This document shows, one piece after another, positions 12,794-24,231 of a stretch of 64,000 nt of DNA. The DNA lies in NCBI RefSeq assembly GCF_933775445.1, contig NC_065877.1, positions 3,906,001-3,970,000 of the forward strand. The letters run 5' to 3'. A model generated the notes under the pieces. The model ran no database searches and was not told the DNA's origin. It was given only the letters and a program-made list of their open reading frames with translations. Both the position numbers and the translations under genes were made by a program. This stretch comes from Argentina anserina. Lineage: Eukaryota > Streptophyta > Magnoliopsida > Rosales > Rosaceae. Within the stretch, counting starts at the first letter, position 1, and every line of letters starts with the position of its first letter.

Positions 12794-13675
12794 TCAAGGA
12801 AAATTAAAGCCGCCAGCAGGAAGAGGATTTGGCCACATAGTACTATTGTTATGATCCGCGAAATGAAGCAACATTTCCTCCCCGGTAAACCCCATATGCT
12901 GATGATGATCTGGATGTGGCGGAGGTGGCGGTGGCGCATTCAGCATGTCCATGAACCAAGTGTTTTGCTGCTTCTGAGTTGCCATCTGCATCATTTGGAG
13001 TTGCATCGCCTCCAAGTTATGCACCTGATCCAGAGCTTGCATGTCCGGGGCTGCATGTTGCAGACTGCCGCCCTCTTCGCCACTCTTCATCGCCATGTTG
13101 CTGCTGCTTCCCTCACCATTATTCTTCATCGCTGCCATTCTATGATCCGCTGCAGCTGTCACCCCTTGTGCTCCTTGCGCCTGGTTCTGAGTCTTCACAG
13201 CTTCTTCCTTGATGTTCTTCACCCTGAGTTGTATGTCTTTCAGGTACTGGTCTATGACCCAGCCGAGGTCAGTCAGGTCTGACATGGTCAAGCCCTGGAG
13301 GGTCTTTCCGGTTAGGCTTTGGAACATGACGCGAGTCATATCCTTTTCACGATTGTCCTTCTTTTGCTTCTTGAGCTGTTCCTGAGCCTTGTTGATTCTT
13401 TGCCTCAAGAAGCTCTCCTGGTTAACCATTTTCTTGCTTTGTTCCATTTCAGGCATGGTCTTGAATTGAGCAAGCACGCGGTGGACTCCCAAGGGGGAAG
13501 GCCAGACATCAGGCTGGGAGTCATAGGGGCTGTAGACAATAGCACAAGCATCAATGTCACAAAGGGTGGTGAGTTCACTCACCTTCTTCATAAGACCCTT
13601 CTTCCTTTTCTTGAACGTCGCTTTTCGAGCACTGTCATTAGTGATGTAGGTAAGGTTCACCTTCTTTCTAGTCAT
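12794..13675 (-). CDS. type I (M-gamma) MADS-box protein, AGL80-like
   Basis: A DNA-binding transcription factor of the type I M-gamma group. The Arabidopsis relative AGL80 acts in the central cell and endosperm. The 293-residue product begins MTRKKVNLTYITNDSARKAT; the MADS domain covers residues 1-60 (FKKRKKGLMKKVSELTTLCD, ACAIVYSPYDSQPDVWPS). A region typical of M-gamma proteins follows (FKTMPEMEQSKKMVNQESFL, then RQRINKAQEQLKKQKKDNRE and an LTMSDLTDLGWVIDQYLKD block), with no keratin-like K box. The C-terminal third is low complexity, rich in Gln, Met, Ala and a run of prolines at about 248-256. The gene is intronless, as usual for type I. A TATA box lies about 95 bp upstream. Type I genes often multiply fast; only one copy is in the window. 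Group assignment is firm, orthology to AGL80 itself is not. Confidence 0.92.
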   Translation of the reverse strand: MTRKKVNLTYITNDSARKATFKKRKKGLMKKVSELTTLCDIDACAIVYSPYDSQPDVWPSPLGVHRVLAQFKTMPEMEQSKKMVNQESFLRQRINKAQEQLKKQKKDNREKDMTRVMFQSLTGKTLQGLTMSDLTDLGWVIDQYLKDIQLRVKNIKEEAVKTQNQAQGAQGVTAAADHRMAAMKNNGEGSSSNMAMKSGEEGGSLQHAAPDMQALDQVHNLEAMQLQMMQMATQKQQNTWFMDMLNAPPPPPPHPDHHQHMGFTGEEMLLHFADHNNSTMWPNPLPAGGFNFP

Positions 13676-13767
13676 GGCTTGAAAGAAAAGATGAAACTGT
13701 GCAAACTAGGAAGAAGAGAATGAAGAAATAAACTATCAGGTTTGTTCTTGCTCTGAAGAGACTATGC

Positions 13768-13778
13768 TTTATATAAAG
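13768..13778 (-). promoter_or_regulatory. TATA box of the AGL80-like gene
   Basis: The minus strand reads CTTTATATAAA about 95 bp before the ATG at 13675, a good plant TATA position for a leader of roughly 60 nt. Confidence 0.65.
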
Positions 13779-13779
13779 G

Positions 13780-15860
13780 AGGCAAGAGGATACATGACCA
13801 TTGCTGCTTGAAAGACTACAGATTTTCTGACGTTTTGGGTTGGATGCAAAATTTAATGGCTGCCAATCGTGATGCATGAATGAGAGACCAAAATCCATCT
13901 TGATTTTGTCTGAGAATTGAGCATATTCATTTTTATCGATCTGTCGCAATGTGTTTGAACATGAAATAAAGGAGGGGGTCTAAAAGTAGTAATAAATCTG
14001 GATTTGTTGTCATGATGTGTATGAGAAATGAGGATTTCATATGAACGGTAATGAAACCAAATTAATGCAAAATCTGGGGTTGATTTTTGTATATGGAAAG
14101 TTTATATGCTGATTTTCATTTGTTTATACATTAAAATGTAGATTTGTTGTAACTCGTGCAATCATTAGATGAGAGCTGTATGCTCTTATATTTTGAATAT
14201 CACTTATAAGATAATCTTCAAGCATTCATATCTTCCTAATTAAGATGATATTGTAAGTTATTCAAAATCTTTATATTTGTTGGAGATTTATTATAATGAT
14301 TAGTACATTGTATAATATATCGATTAATTCTATACGATAATATGTGCGTACTACTACGGTAATAATTTATAGGTCACAACATGCATGTGCATAGTATATA
14401 CTTTATTCGAGTTTTTATTCTCTCATTTGTTTATTTTGACATTTGAAACGAATCATTTCTCAAGTAACCATACTAGATAGCTTAAACAAAGAAAAAAAAA
14501 CAAAGAGTTATTTTCCTTCAAAAAAAAACAAAGAATTATGTTTTGTGCATATAAAACTGAATTGCACCTCCTTTACTCACTTGTAAGTCTATCCCAAATA
14601 GATCTGAGTGTCCTTAAGTTTTGCTAATATTGACTCATGTTTGGTATCACAAAACTTTAGAAAATAACTTGCTTGGTTTAAGTAAGGTGTTATTTAGGAT
14701 GAACAATAAGTATCTACAATAACATCATCCAAGGAGATCATAATGTAAACACGATGTTACGTATGCCCATTTATATATGTACTCAGTCAGTGACATCAAG
14801 CATGGTAATAACCATACTGAACTTCTTATTTAGCACGGTCTCAATTAGCCCTAAAAACCAACCATCACTTAAAAACTCAGCATATAGCTAATGACTAAAT
14901 ACAATGACTTGAAATGACTAGTAATCTCAATAATTAGAATTGAAGTTACATTAGAACTAAAATGAAAAACTCGGGCCCAAATTAGTTAAGATGCATGCGT
15001 TCAAACATACTCGCGATCGGCAATATAATTCATGATCTAAACCGTTCAAATCCACTAAATCAAGAAACATCATCTCAGTTGCAAACATAAATTATCTACA
15101 TATTCATTCTATCTATTCAAAATGTCAATACCACCCTCTCTGGTGCCTAAAACCCTAAATATCAGCGAGATCACACCCAGGTTAGTCAACAGTGGGCATG
15201 CTGGATGATGAAAAGCCATCCTTACATTGTCGCCTGCTAAACCCGGTGATCGGCCACTGCCCCCACTCCGGCCCAAATTTTGTAAGCAATGCTTCAACGG
15301 CAGCTTGTCGAAACACCTCTCATAGCCTAGGCAGAGCCTAATCTCACATTGAGGTAATCACCTTCAAAGTCCTAAAATTTTGGCTTACACTTTACATTTA
15401 CTGACTTAAATTTCAAAGAGTCATATGGCGGAACGAGGACAAAGATTTAAAGATCGACCTACAAGTGTCACTTACTATTATCCCACCTAGAACATTTGAC
15501 GCTACTGGGAGCAGTTTTCCTATGTCCCAAATTTGCAGCTTGAATTGCGGTGTTTGTTATTTTGAATGTCAAACAATTAAGCACTACTCATCAGATAATT
15601 TCATGGATTCCACAACACATATGTAACAAAGTATCAAGTAGACAAGTCCTAGGTACATCTGCTGTTGTCATATCTGTTATACTGATGTAGAGAAGAACAT
15701 TGTCGCCGCGAATAACCATGCTTATTTTTAAGCTGTCCGTACTTAATAGTTTGAACTTCGTTAGGTACACCCTTAGACATATATTCCTCTCTTCTTCTCT
15801 TGTTCTTCTTCTTCAGAGCGCGAGCGGTAGTGTTCAACTAATCAAAGTCCTCACTGACTT
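13780..15860. other. intergenic between the AGL80-like gene and APC11
   Basis: AT-rich sequence with no recognised gene. A less AT-rich patch at about 15110-15310 has a short minus-strand open frame with no family match and may be an old transposon piece. The two genes are divergently transcribed across this region. Confidence 0.45.
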
Positions 15861-15869
15861 GGGGCAACA

Positions 15870-15991
15870 AAGCTTACAATTGCAGTGTCGTTGCCAGAGT
15901 GAGGTGTTCTCAAATCGTCCGCCATTCCCGATCGGGACAAACCTAGCCGGAAATCGACGTGTGACGTCAGGCAACGACCCCGAGCTGCTGG
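15870..15991 (+). other. probable 5'-UTR exon of APC11
   Basis: A GC-richer stretch ends in GAGCTGCTGG/GTAAGC near 15991-15992. The acceptor GAATTTCAG/TGTTTTG at 16159 then brings the leader to the APC11 ATG at 16176. The 5' limit of the exon is a guess. Confidence 0.5.
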
Positions 15992-16175
15992 GTAAGCAAT
16001 GAAATTTCGAGTCCTTGGATTTGTTTCTGGCGATCAATAGTTAAACTTTGGACTGTGAATTCAACAATGAAAGAATGCCAATGTCAAAATCCTACAGAAC
16101 CAAACAACGCTTAGTTTCATTGACTGATACCCATTAACGTTCACTACTTTGAATTTCAGTGTTTTGCGGAAGAAG

Positions 16176-19100
16176 ATGGAAGTCAAGATTTTGCGTATCC
16201 TTTTTCCAATTGTTCTTTGTTTTGTTAAACCTACTGGTGTTGACACCATCGCATTTTATCATAGTAGAAGGGACTTTGTATTTGATGGTATTTAGGTTTC
16301 TCAAGAATTACCATAGTTGATAGGCTAGAGAGTGGTACATCCTGAGTTGTTCTTTAAGTTGAAGACTCAAACTTTGCCTTGGTTATAGAATCCCAGAACA
16401 CCCTGTATAATCTTGATGGCATTCAAGACCAAAATGGAAGTTGTGAGCCTAACATGTTACCGTATGGTGGAATAGTTGACACCATGTTTCTGTGTTTGTT
16501 TGGGTTTGAGGAAGCAAGACTGGGACTTGCAATGAGACCGGTAATCTTATCAGTTATTCATGAGTGTCTAGTAATTTGATATAACATGGGAAGCCTCGTA
16601 TGGCTTACTTTGACTTGTTTGCTAGTTATCTCGCCTATACTTGAAATGTCATTGTTGTGACCTGTGAAATGTCAGTGCTGCAAGCATTTTATAGAAACAT
16701 TTTTTTCTTGACTTGCTCTCCTCTTTGTGACTTACGGCTGGGATTTTAAACAGAGTACAGCCTCTTTATCCCTTTTCAATCTCTTATCTTCAGTTAATTT
16801 TGGATATGACCAATTGCTGTAGTGTAAACCTAAATTTGATCTGCCATTTGTGATGTATGGTATATATGAGTGCTTTGAGTTTAATTCGTATGCTTGGCAT
16901 GCTGTTGCTGCATGGACATGGGATGCACAGGATGAAACATGTGGCATTTGTAGAGTGGCATTTGATGGTTGTTGTCCTGATTGTAAGCTCCCTGGGGATG
17001 ATTGTCCACTAAGTAAGTCTCAATCATTAAATTTTTTATCATTTCTGTTAATATAGGACTTCAAACTCTTTTGTTTGAAAAGTGATTCAAATGTTGTCAT
17101 ATGATCATGTTTTCTTTTGCAAGCGTATTTGCAATGATTTCTGTGGTACTTGTAATGAGCTGCCCCTAAACTGCTGATTGTGTTGTGGCATAACGTATTG
17201 TTAATCTAAGCCTCACAATTTGGATTTTTCGTTCTTTTCTTCTTCTAAATATCTAAAATATAATTCAGATACATGAACGGAGAGGCATTAATGAATTTTA
17301 GACATAAGATTCAAGAGCAACTTTTACTCTTTTAGTTTGCATAGTACAGGACAAAGGCCAGTAGCTGGCTCAAAACATCTATATGGTAAAATCTAAATCT
17401 AAACTGATGTGATTATGTTTAGAAAGAGTAGTTTTAGAAGAAAGAGAAGCCCTTTAGCTGTTCTAGTTTCAGTGAACAAGAGAAATGGTGGTGAGGAGAT
17501 ACCAAGGTATCAGGCGTTCAACAATGCTCAACTTTTATTCATTTCATTCTGATTTGGGTACAATAGATTACCTTATTTCTAAGCTTCAGATACATCTGCC
17601 TTAAACTCCTGAAATGCCACATTATTCCAATTGTCTCATTGAATAGGCATCATAAATACCTATTTACATCACAGTTCTAATTACATTTGTGCATTGCAAC
17701 ATTTGTGTTCCCCATCAATCTTTTAGTCCAAGGCTGTTGCTTTCAATTATGTAAACTTCCTTAAGCTAGTAATGCTTCCTGAGTCTTTTGGTACCGAAGG
17801 CTCCAAAAGCATGTTCAATCGCAAAACTCAAAATCCTTTCATGTTATACATCAGAAACTCGTGACATGATAACAACATAAGCTTTCATGTTAATCCTTGC
17901 CTGGTATGCCTTCATCACCTGACTTCCTTTGTCACCTAAGGATTTCTTATTAAATGATCTGAATGGTTTGCATAATCAAACAAGCCTAAAAGCAATGTCT
18001 AACTTCATGTTCGGTTTAGAGTTAATATACACTACCTTCCTATGGTTTATCCTATTTGATACTCATAATTAAGGTACTAAACATTCTGGGAGGTAGTGTT
18101 CAAACTCGACTTCCTTGGTCAAATTGACGAGCTTCCTGCTAAAGTATCGTGATTTGTCCGAGCATAAAAAATTAACTGATCTCATTTCCAGTTCAGTCCC
18201 ATCTTACAGTAAATATATTTGGATTTTCCTATTTTGTGCTTGCATCAAGTTTTAGTACTTGTAGTGGTCAGCATTGGTACTAGATTATTTCTTTCCATCT
18301 GCTTTCCTAATATCATCAGTTTATATGTCCATTATATCACAACATAATCTTGCATGCTCAAGGGCATTTCCTTGATGCCTTCTCATTGAGGATGACCTTT
18401 GTAAGCTCCCCATTACATGCAGCTTTAGGCTTTATAGAATGAGTTAGGGCTGCTACAAGCTACACAGGTTACAAATGCTATCATGCAGAGTGACAGCTTG
18501 ATGGCAGTCCAAGCTATTAATTCTCTACATCACGACTTATCTCCCTCGAGAGCATTGATTGTTAATATTAGAGGCAGGGCCGGCCTTGAAAAATTTGAAG
18601 CCCAGTGCAAAAAAAAAAATAGGCCCTTTCCTACACAAAAAAACAAACAGAAAAAAAAAATTGACCCTTATATTGAAAAAAAAAACAAACAAACAGAAAA
18701 AAAAGAAATTGGGCCTTGGCCCAGTGCGGTAGCACTGGCTGCCCCCCCCCCCTCAGGGCCGGCCTTAATTAGAGGCCTGTTACATTCCAATGAAAGCCTT
18801 TGTATTAGATTTGCTCCTAGACAGACCAATGAAGATAACTATAGGCTGGCTGTCTTCAGCTTTGAGTCACAGGTTCACCTAGAATGGTTTGCGAACGCTC
18901 CAGACTTTACCCTGGATTCCCCTATGTTCAATATTAATCATACTTAGTTCAGTAATAAAATTCTCATTTTTTCAAGAAACATAGACTTAAAACTTCATTG
19001 CATCCTAATTTGGTAATTTACAGACTTCTGTGGCACGTTTTCCCTTGTGCCAAAGGAGTAAGTACAATAATCTTGAGTAGATTCTTTATAGCACTGGACT

Positions 19101-21659
19101 GAACAAATACTCTAAATTAAATTTCAACTTTATCTCTGACATTGATTCTTGACCTATATATTCACTGACTTGTATGACGTGAACTCTTAGACTACAGTAG
19201 AGTGAGGCTTTAGAACCCAAAACGCCTAAGTTTTTGGTCAACATTATTTCAACTTAAGGTTTCATTATGGTTTTATAAGCTAATATCTGTATGCCAATTG
19301 TGTCCTTTTGTTTCTTGACAAGCTTTTCCTCCTAATGCAGGACCGGCCCTGAGATTTCCGGGGCTCGAAGCGACGAGAAAAATTGGGGTCTCTTGTCAAA
19401 AAAAATTTTGAAACAATAAAATTTTTTTGAAACAACAAAACATAGTAATAAAACTTTCAATAATAATAAAATGCTTTAATGTTTGAAACAAAAATATAAA
19501 AGTTACAAATATCAGTACATTTTTACTCAAAAATTGCTATTCTTGCATTTTTAGAAGCAAAAATATCAATTAAACACGAACACTCAAGCTTTTCCGCCAA
19601 CTCCTTTTCAATCGATAACATAGCCAAATCATTCAGTCTTTCTTGAGACATAGTTGATCGAATATAAGATTTGATCAATTTTAACTTCGAAAAGCTTCTC
19701 TTAGCACATGCAACAGTAACAAGTATGATTAACAAAAGTTTGTAAACAATCCAAACATGTAATAACTGCTATCTTTACTCATTTCAAAGTGCTTACAAAT
19801 TGTTGTTCTACATAATGTAAGATGTAGTTCCATCATAACTGTTAGTAAAAGTAATATAACAATAAATATAAATACAAGTAATTGTTGTATTATATTACAA
19901 AATTGCTCAGGTAATACATTGTCTCAACCAACAAGGTTTTGTATTTGACTTACATTGTCAATATCTTTTGTCCACAAAGTCAAAAGATATTAACTTACTG
20001 ATATCCTTAAAAGATCAATACATTCTTAGAGGGGTCTCACACATAGAAGATTGTTAAATTTTCCTACTGGTGCTAAAGAAAATCAGCACTAGATACATAC
20101 AAGAAAGATATAAATGACAGTTACGACACACATTACATTACCCAAGACACAGTCTGATCTTCACCCAAGCCAATGGTCCTCTTGTAGTTGCTCCAAAACT
20201 CCAATAACTGAAACAGAATCACCATTTTCTTCGTATACATATATATTTTGGAATCCCGTTCTTTATTTTGGTAATTTAAAGTCCGGCCATTCTTTTTTTT
20301 TCATAGCGTTTACCGTAAAAAACACTGTCACAGTTTTTTTTTCTGACCCCGTTTTTTTTTTAAATCTTGTGTGTACAATTAAGGGGGCCCTTAAAATTGG
20401 GGGCCCAAAGCTATTGCTTTAATGGCTTTAGCCCAAGGCCGGCCTTGTCCTAATGTTCATCTCATACTCCAATGATGCAAGGGTGATGATTCACATGAAT
20501 AGAAGAGTTTTTTCTTTAAATGACCATTTGAGAGAGGATGAAGAGAAGAGATAAGGTTATATTGGTAGGGGTAGGGGAGGATGGTTTTCTCATAGCGAAA
20601 TTCTGATGGTTGGCTACCTTCTCCTTTGCCTTGGTTTTTTTTTTCTCTTAGAATTAGCAGGTCTTTATGTTAGTAATTGTAATTAATTTGTTCTAATGAA
20701 GTACACCTGAACCAAAGAAATAATAAATTTAAAAAATGTCTAAGGCTCATGACTTGTTTTCATTTTAATCATGGCTAATAAATTTTCATATTGCTTCTAT
20801 GGTACCTGACGTATGGTCAATTGGACACTTTGATACTTAATGTTTTAAATATGACAGTTTGGTACCTTAAGTTAGGTTTTATATAACACTTTGGTATTTT
20901 TGTTAACTTCTTTGTTAAATACAGAGGGTAAATTGATATTTACAATTATTTATCAAAATAAAAATACAAATAGAAATTTATGGGTTCAAGACTAATTTCT
21001 ATCACCTTGGTATTCATCATTTTTGTATTGTTTGTGAGAAAATAAACATGAATTAATTTTAAGCTTTAATTGAAGGTGAAAAATTAGATTTTTATTTAGG
21101 ATATATCTAGAATTTGTGATTTAAATACCCACGAGAATGTTTTTGGTTAATTAAATAAAGCCTTGCGGAGTAGTTTTGTGAGACAATTTAATTTCATAAA
21201 CATAAAACTGACTTATGCTATCAATATGAACCAAGAATATTAATTTAATCGCATAATACGATTAATATTTGAGGATAATAAACATATAAAACTCATGTTT
21301 TTGTTGTATTTTTGTAAATAATATACTTAAATATCTACTTTACCCTCCTATTAGTCAACATAAGTACCAAAATGTCCTATAAAACCTAACTTCAGGTATC
21401 AAACTGTCATCTTTGAAACATTAGGTACCAAAGTGTTCAATTGGTCATACCTCAAGTACCATAGAATGAATTTACCCTTGCCCCATATTGCTTGGGAGTC
21501 TGATATGTATGTTCTACTAAATTAACTATTGCTTATCTTGCAGTTTGGGGTGCATGCAACCATGCATTTCATCTTCATTGCATCCTAAAATGGGTAAATT
21601 CACAGACTTCTCAAGCACATTGCCCCATGTGTCGAAGGGAGTGGCAGTTCAAAGGATGA
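16176..21659 (+). CDS. APC11: anaphase-promoting complex subunit 11 (RING-H2)
   Basis: Catalytic RING subunit of the APC/C ubiquitin ligase, which recruits E2 enzymes to ubiquitinate cyclins and securin. It acts in the nucleus and cytosol during mitosis. Three coding exons: 16176-16194 (MEVKIL plus one base), about 16893-17012 (WHAVAAWTWDAQDETCGICR to GDDCPL plus A) and 21544-21659 (WGACNHAFHLHCILKWVNSQ to REWQFKG, stop TGA). Together they give the usual length of about 84 residues with all RING ligands visible: the CGIC, CCPDC, CNHAFHLHC and CPMC blocks. The last intron (17013-21543) has donor GTAAGT and acceptor CTTGCAG and is loaded with transposons. The first coding intron starts GTATCCTTTT, a U12-type donor, but no AG acceptor completes the expected Arg codon before Trp. 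Apart from that junction the gene looks intact. Confidence 0.9.
17380..18420. other. APC11 last intron, non-coding with possible transposase relic
   Basis: AT-rich intron DNA. On the minus strand at about 17950-17760 a broken reading resembles a DDE transposase end (AIEHAFGAFGTKRLRK) of the PIF/Harbinger type, with stops and shifts. The match is short and weak, so it is offered only as a hint. Confidence 0.25.
18430..18947 (+). pseudogene. LINE-type RNase H fragment, split by a MITE
   Basis: The frame reads MQSDSLMAVQAINSLHHDLS, then SRALIVNIRG. After the inserted MITE it continues LLHSNESLCIRFAPRQTNED and HLEWFANAPDFTLDSPMFN, with a stop at 18947. This is the C-terminal half of the RNase H-like domain found at the end of plant non-LTR retrotransposon polyproteins: the ...SDS..AVQAIN motif, then a F.PR..N helix and a W...PDF end. 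The upstream reverse transcriptase is missing, so it is a truncated relic inside the APC11 intron. Confidence 0.7.
18575..18767. mobile_element. 193-bp hAT MITE nested in the LINE fragment
   Basis: The left end reads CAGGGCCGGCCTTG and the right end, read inwards, TAAGGCCGGCCCTG (11 of 14 match). The element is flanked by a perfect 8-bp duplication ATTAGAGG (18567-18574 and 18768-18775). CAGGG termini and an 8-bp duplication define hAT elements. Inside are A-rich stretches, a C run and a hairpin-like GTGCGGTAGCACTGGC. There is no coding capacity of its own. Confidence 0.85.
19338..20447 (-). mobile_element. hAT element, 1110 bp, internally deleted
   Basis: The left end is CAGGACCGGCCCTGAG; the right end read inwards is CAAGGCCGGCCTTGG. 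A perfect 8-bp duplication TCCTAATG flanks it (19330-19337 and 20448-20455). On the minus strand at 19735-19523 a 70-residue frame reads ILVTVACAKRSFSKLKLIKS, then YIRSTMSQERLNDLAMLSIE. That is the C-terminal hAT dimerisation domain of a TTF-type hAT transposase. The rest of the transposase is gone, so the copy is non-autonomous. It lies in the last intron of APC11. Confidence 0.9.
20797..21483. mobile_element. long-TIR MITE of about 690 bp in the APC11 intron
   Basis: The left part (CTATGGTACCTGACGTATGG onward) matches the reverse complement of the right part ending at 21464 for more than 100 bp, at roughly 85 percent by eye. The 10-mer CATATTGCTT occurs directly before the left end (20787-20796) and again at 21484-21493, 20 bp beyond the paired right end. 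It may be the target duplication, with 19 extra bases at the right end unpaired on the left, or a coincidence. No coding capacity. Probably Mutator-like. Confidence 0.7.
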
Positions 21660-23005
21660 GAAAAGTTTGGGAATCCCATATAAGGAAAGTCCTGCCCCTT
21701 CTCTCCCTGTCTTATTGTTGCAAGAATTTCCAGTAGACTTGCAAATAGTATTTTCATCTGAGGCAACATGCATTTTTTGTATCCGGTATAGCTAAGCTGA
21801 GGTAACTCCTCAAGGTTTCAGTTTCAATCATTTGGTGTACTCCCTCCCACTCGTGTATTTGACCTCCGTATTGAGTAGTGGCTGGGTGATCCTTTTTCTC
21901 GTCTTCTTGAAATTATGTGGTATCAGAAACCGTAGACCTACAATGATATCATAATTTGCATACGGTTAAGGGCCTTCTTGCTATTGTTACTGCTATTCTT
22001 TTATTTTTGCACACTTCCTCAGTTCCTCCACCTTCTTAGAAGATCAGAAGTAGCTCTTTCTTGAACCTGTAGTAGTTTTTCCTCGGTCTCCAATATCAGG
22101 GACAGTTGAAAAAAAAAAACAGAAGTTATATTTCAGCCCATTACCGACACTTGAAAGCAATTGGTACCACTAGATCAAATTGGATTGGACACATGAACAG
22201 AACTCACAATGAAGCATTTTAACCAACGGCTTAAGCGAATAAATATTGTCCCTCCAAATGTCAAGAGCACCTCTTAATCCAGAAACAAAAGTAGACAGAC
22301 TAGTGCTATGTATGCCATCTGCAGTTCTTGTTAATGTCTGAGCATCACCGTGTTTGTTTTTCCTTTCTTGATTATCTCATATGGCAATGTTATATAAGTA
22401 TGATTCGTGAATCAAAAAATCGGATTGTTTTGCCGACACCTCATGATGTCCTGTTGCATATTATGATTTATGATGCGCGGCTGCCAACAAACCAACAAAC
22501 CCTACATTGTTGAAGAGAGCATGCACCGTTAACTAATTGTATTCTGACCAAGTTACATAGAACAAAACATATCTATTAATATAGAAATCTATCCACATTT
22601 CGGCTATTTGGTATTGATTTCGAGTGATGATCATCTTCAAATTGGTGACATTTTACGTGTTGCTCGTGTTCTTATCTCTTTTTGGCATTATGTTTTGTTT
22701 TTCGATTAGAATAATACTTTGTTTATGTCAATGTGGAATTAGATATATCGTGAAAGCATATAAGTTAGAGAGCTTTATTGTTTAGTCGATACGCAACCAC
22801 CTTGATTAGACAATGTATGTTCATTGTTTGACATTTTGGTTCGTATCCACATCAACGTACGACTGGTTGGTCATAGTGTCAAACCATCTTTGAATAATTC
22901 ATTACAAAATTGTAGAATCAAATGAATACATGCCAAGTGATAAGAAGACCCTAATAAGAAAGTCATAATCGACCATGAAAGTATCAATGATACATGCACG
23001 TTTCG
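21660..23005. other. APC11 3' flank and intergenic DNA
   Basis: Contains the APC11 3' UTR followed by AT-rich DNA. Only short open frames with no family match were seen. Confidence 0.45.
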
Positions 23006-23009
23006 ACAT

Positions 23010-23720
23010 TTATAAACCATTTGAGAAGCAATGAAACAAGGTATTAACTTTCACTAGGCAAGGGAGACGTCTCTTCTTCACGATATTATCCAATACATCT
23101 TTAGACCCAAGTCTCCTATAAGCTTCTAGAGATGCTCTAAACCCTTGGCCATAAATTTCGTCTGTATTGCCTTCCATTCCGAGTTTTAAAAAAGTCATTC
23201 AACTTTTTTCTTGTATGCTGAACTTGCTCACTGTTTTGTACGAGTCGGAACCTCTGGAACAGAACCATTCCATCCACAAGTATGACATTAGCTCGCAGAA
23301 ACCTTCTCCAACCCTTTTTTTTTCAAATTGGTAACACCTTTGAGGTACAGCCATGCATGCATCATCTCATGTGCCACTGTTGCACCCATATCTAAATCCG
23401 TCATCCCAAACCTCATTATCAATGCCTCTATTCCTGAACGACGGCTTTGCCTAATGGTTAACCTTCTTCTCACCTCTATACTTCCTTCACCTTTTGAACA
23501 TGTTTCAATCCCCAGTAGTGCAAGTCGTCGATGAAAACCATATTGTACCGCGCCCATCTTGTACAAGAACTTTCCGCAAAGATTCCTTGTCCGCCAATAT
23601 TACACGAACGCCTTCATCCGTCTTGAAGTTAAAATAACTTTTGTAGAAAAATATGCTAAATATACCCAACAAAGTTCTTAGTGTACCCAGCAAAATATTT
23701 ATGTATATTATTCTCAATTT
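23010..23720 (-). pseudogene. DA1-like (LIM-peptidase family) C-terminal relic
   Basis: DA1 and DAR proteins are ubiquitin-activated peptidases limiting organ growth. Here the minus strand at 23566-23288 reads EVRRRLTIRQSRRSGIEALI, then MGATVAHEMMHAWLYLKGVT, containing the HEMMH zinc-peptidase motif in the DA1 context. A second frame at 23198-23010 supplies YGQGFRASLEAYRRLG, matching the YGDGFRA block after the active site. A further frame upstream (23717-23505) may hold earlier sequence. The parts are in different frames, the segment between them is shortened, and the ubiquitin-interacting and LIM parts are missing. The HEMMH and YGxGFRA pairing makes the family assignment likely. Confidence 0.65.
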
Positions 23721-24231
23721 ATTTCTAATTTAACTAATTAGTTTTTCCAAAATACATATAAAAAGACCCGACCGTGCGCCACGCGAGCAGGCCACCCGCA
23801 CGGGGCACCACACAAATGGGGGCACAGATTACAATGTCTGAATGTAGTGATTGTCTATGGTACGGGGATGCATATCATATAAACATTTACAACTGATTGA
23901 ACAAAATTATCATATTGACAGTAATTTTATTGAACTAAATTACTAAATTGACAACATTTTGTCGTAGTCTAACTTAAACACGCGAATAAATTAGAAAATG
24001 CGACTAGATATCTTGATGTGAATATCACATTGCATTGCAACTCAAAATTGTTGCATAAATTGTATATTTATCCGATAGAAATTAGCTTTAAAATTAGCCT
24101 CCTAACTTGACATCATTTTGATATACAATTGAAAATTCTGAGTTGCAATAAACACTAATTGTAATGGTCTACCATTTGGGCACCAATTTTTTTTTTCACA
24201 CTGGACATCAGAATTCTTAGGACCGGCCCTG
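23721..24231. mobile_element. decayed transposon DNA ending in a hAT terminus
   Basis: The right edge TTAGGACCGGCCCTG at 24217-24231 equals the hAT terminus seen at 19338 in reverse, so a hAT element ends here. No matching left end or 8-bp duplication was found. Near 23772-23803 the arms CCGTGCG and CGCACGG form a perfect 7-bp stem around an 18-nt GC-rich loop, a structure like Helitron 3' hairpins. The region looks like layered transposon debris. Confidence 0.5.

Noticed and set aside
12851..13723. Plus-strand frames of 77-143 codons across the MADS gene
   Set aside because: Antisense to a long, intact MADS coding exon; no domain similarity and no promoter evidence.
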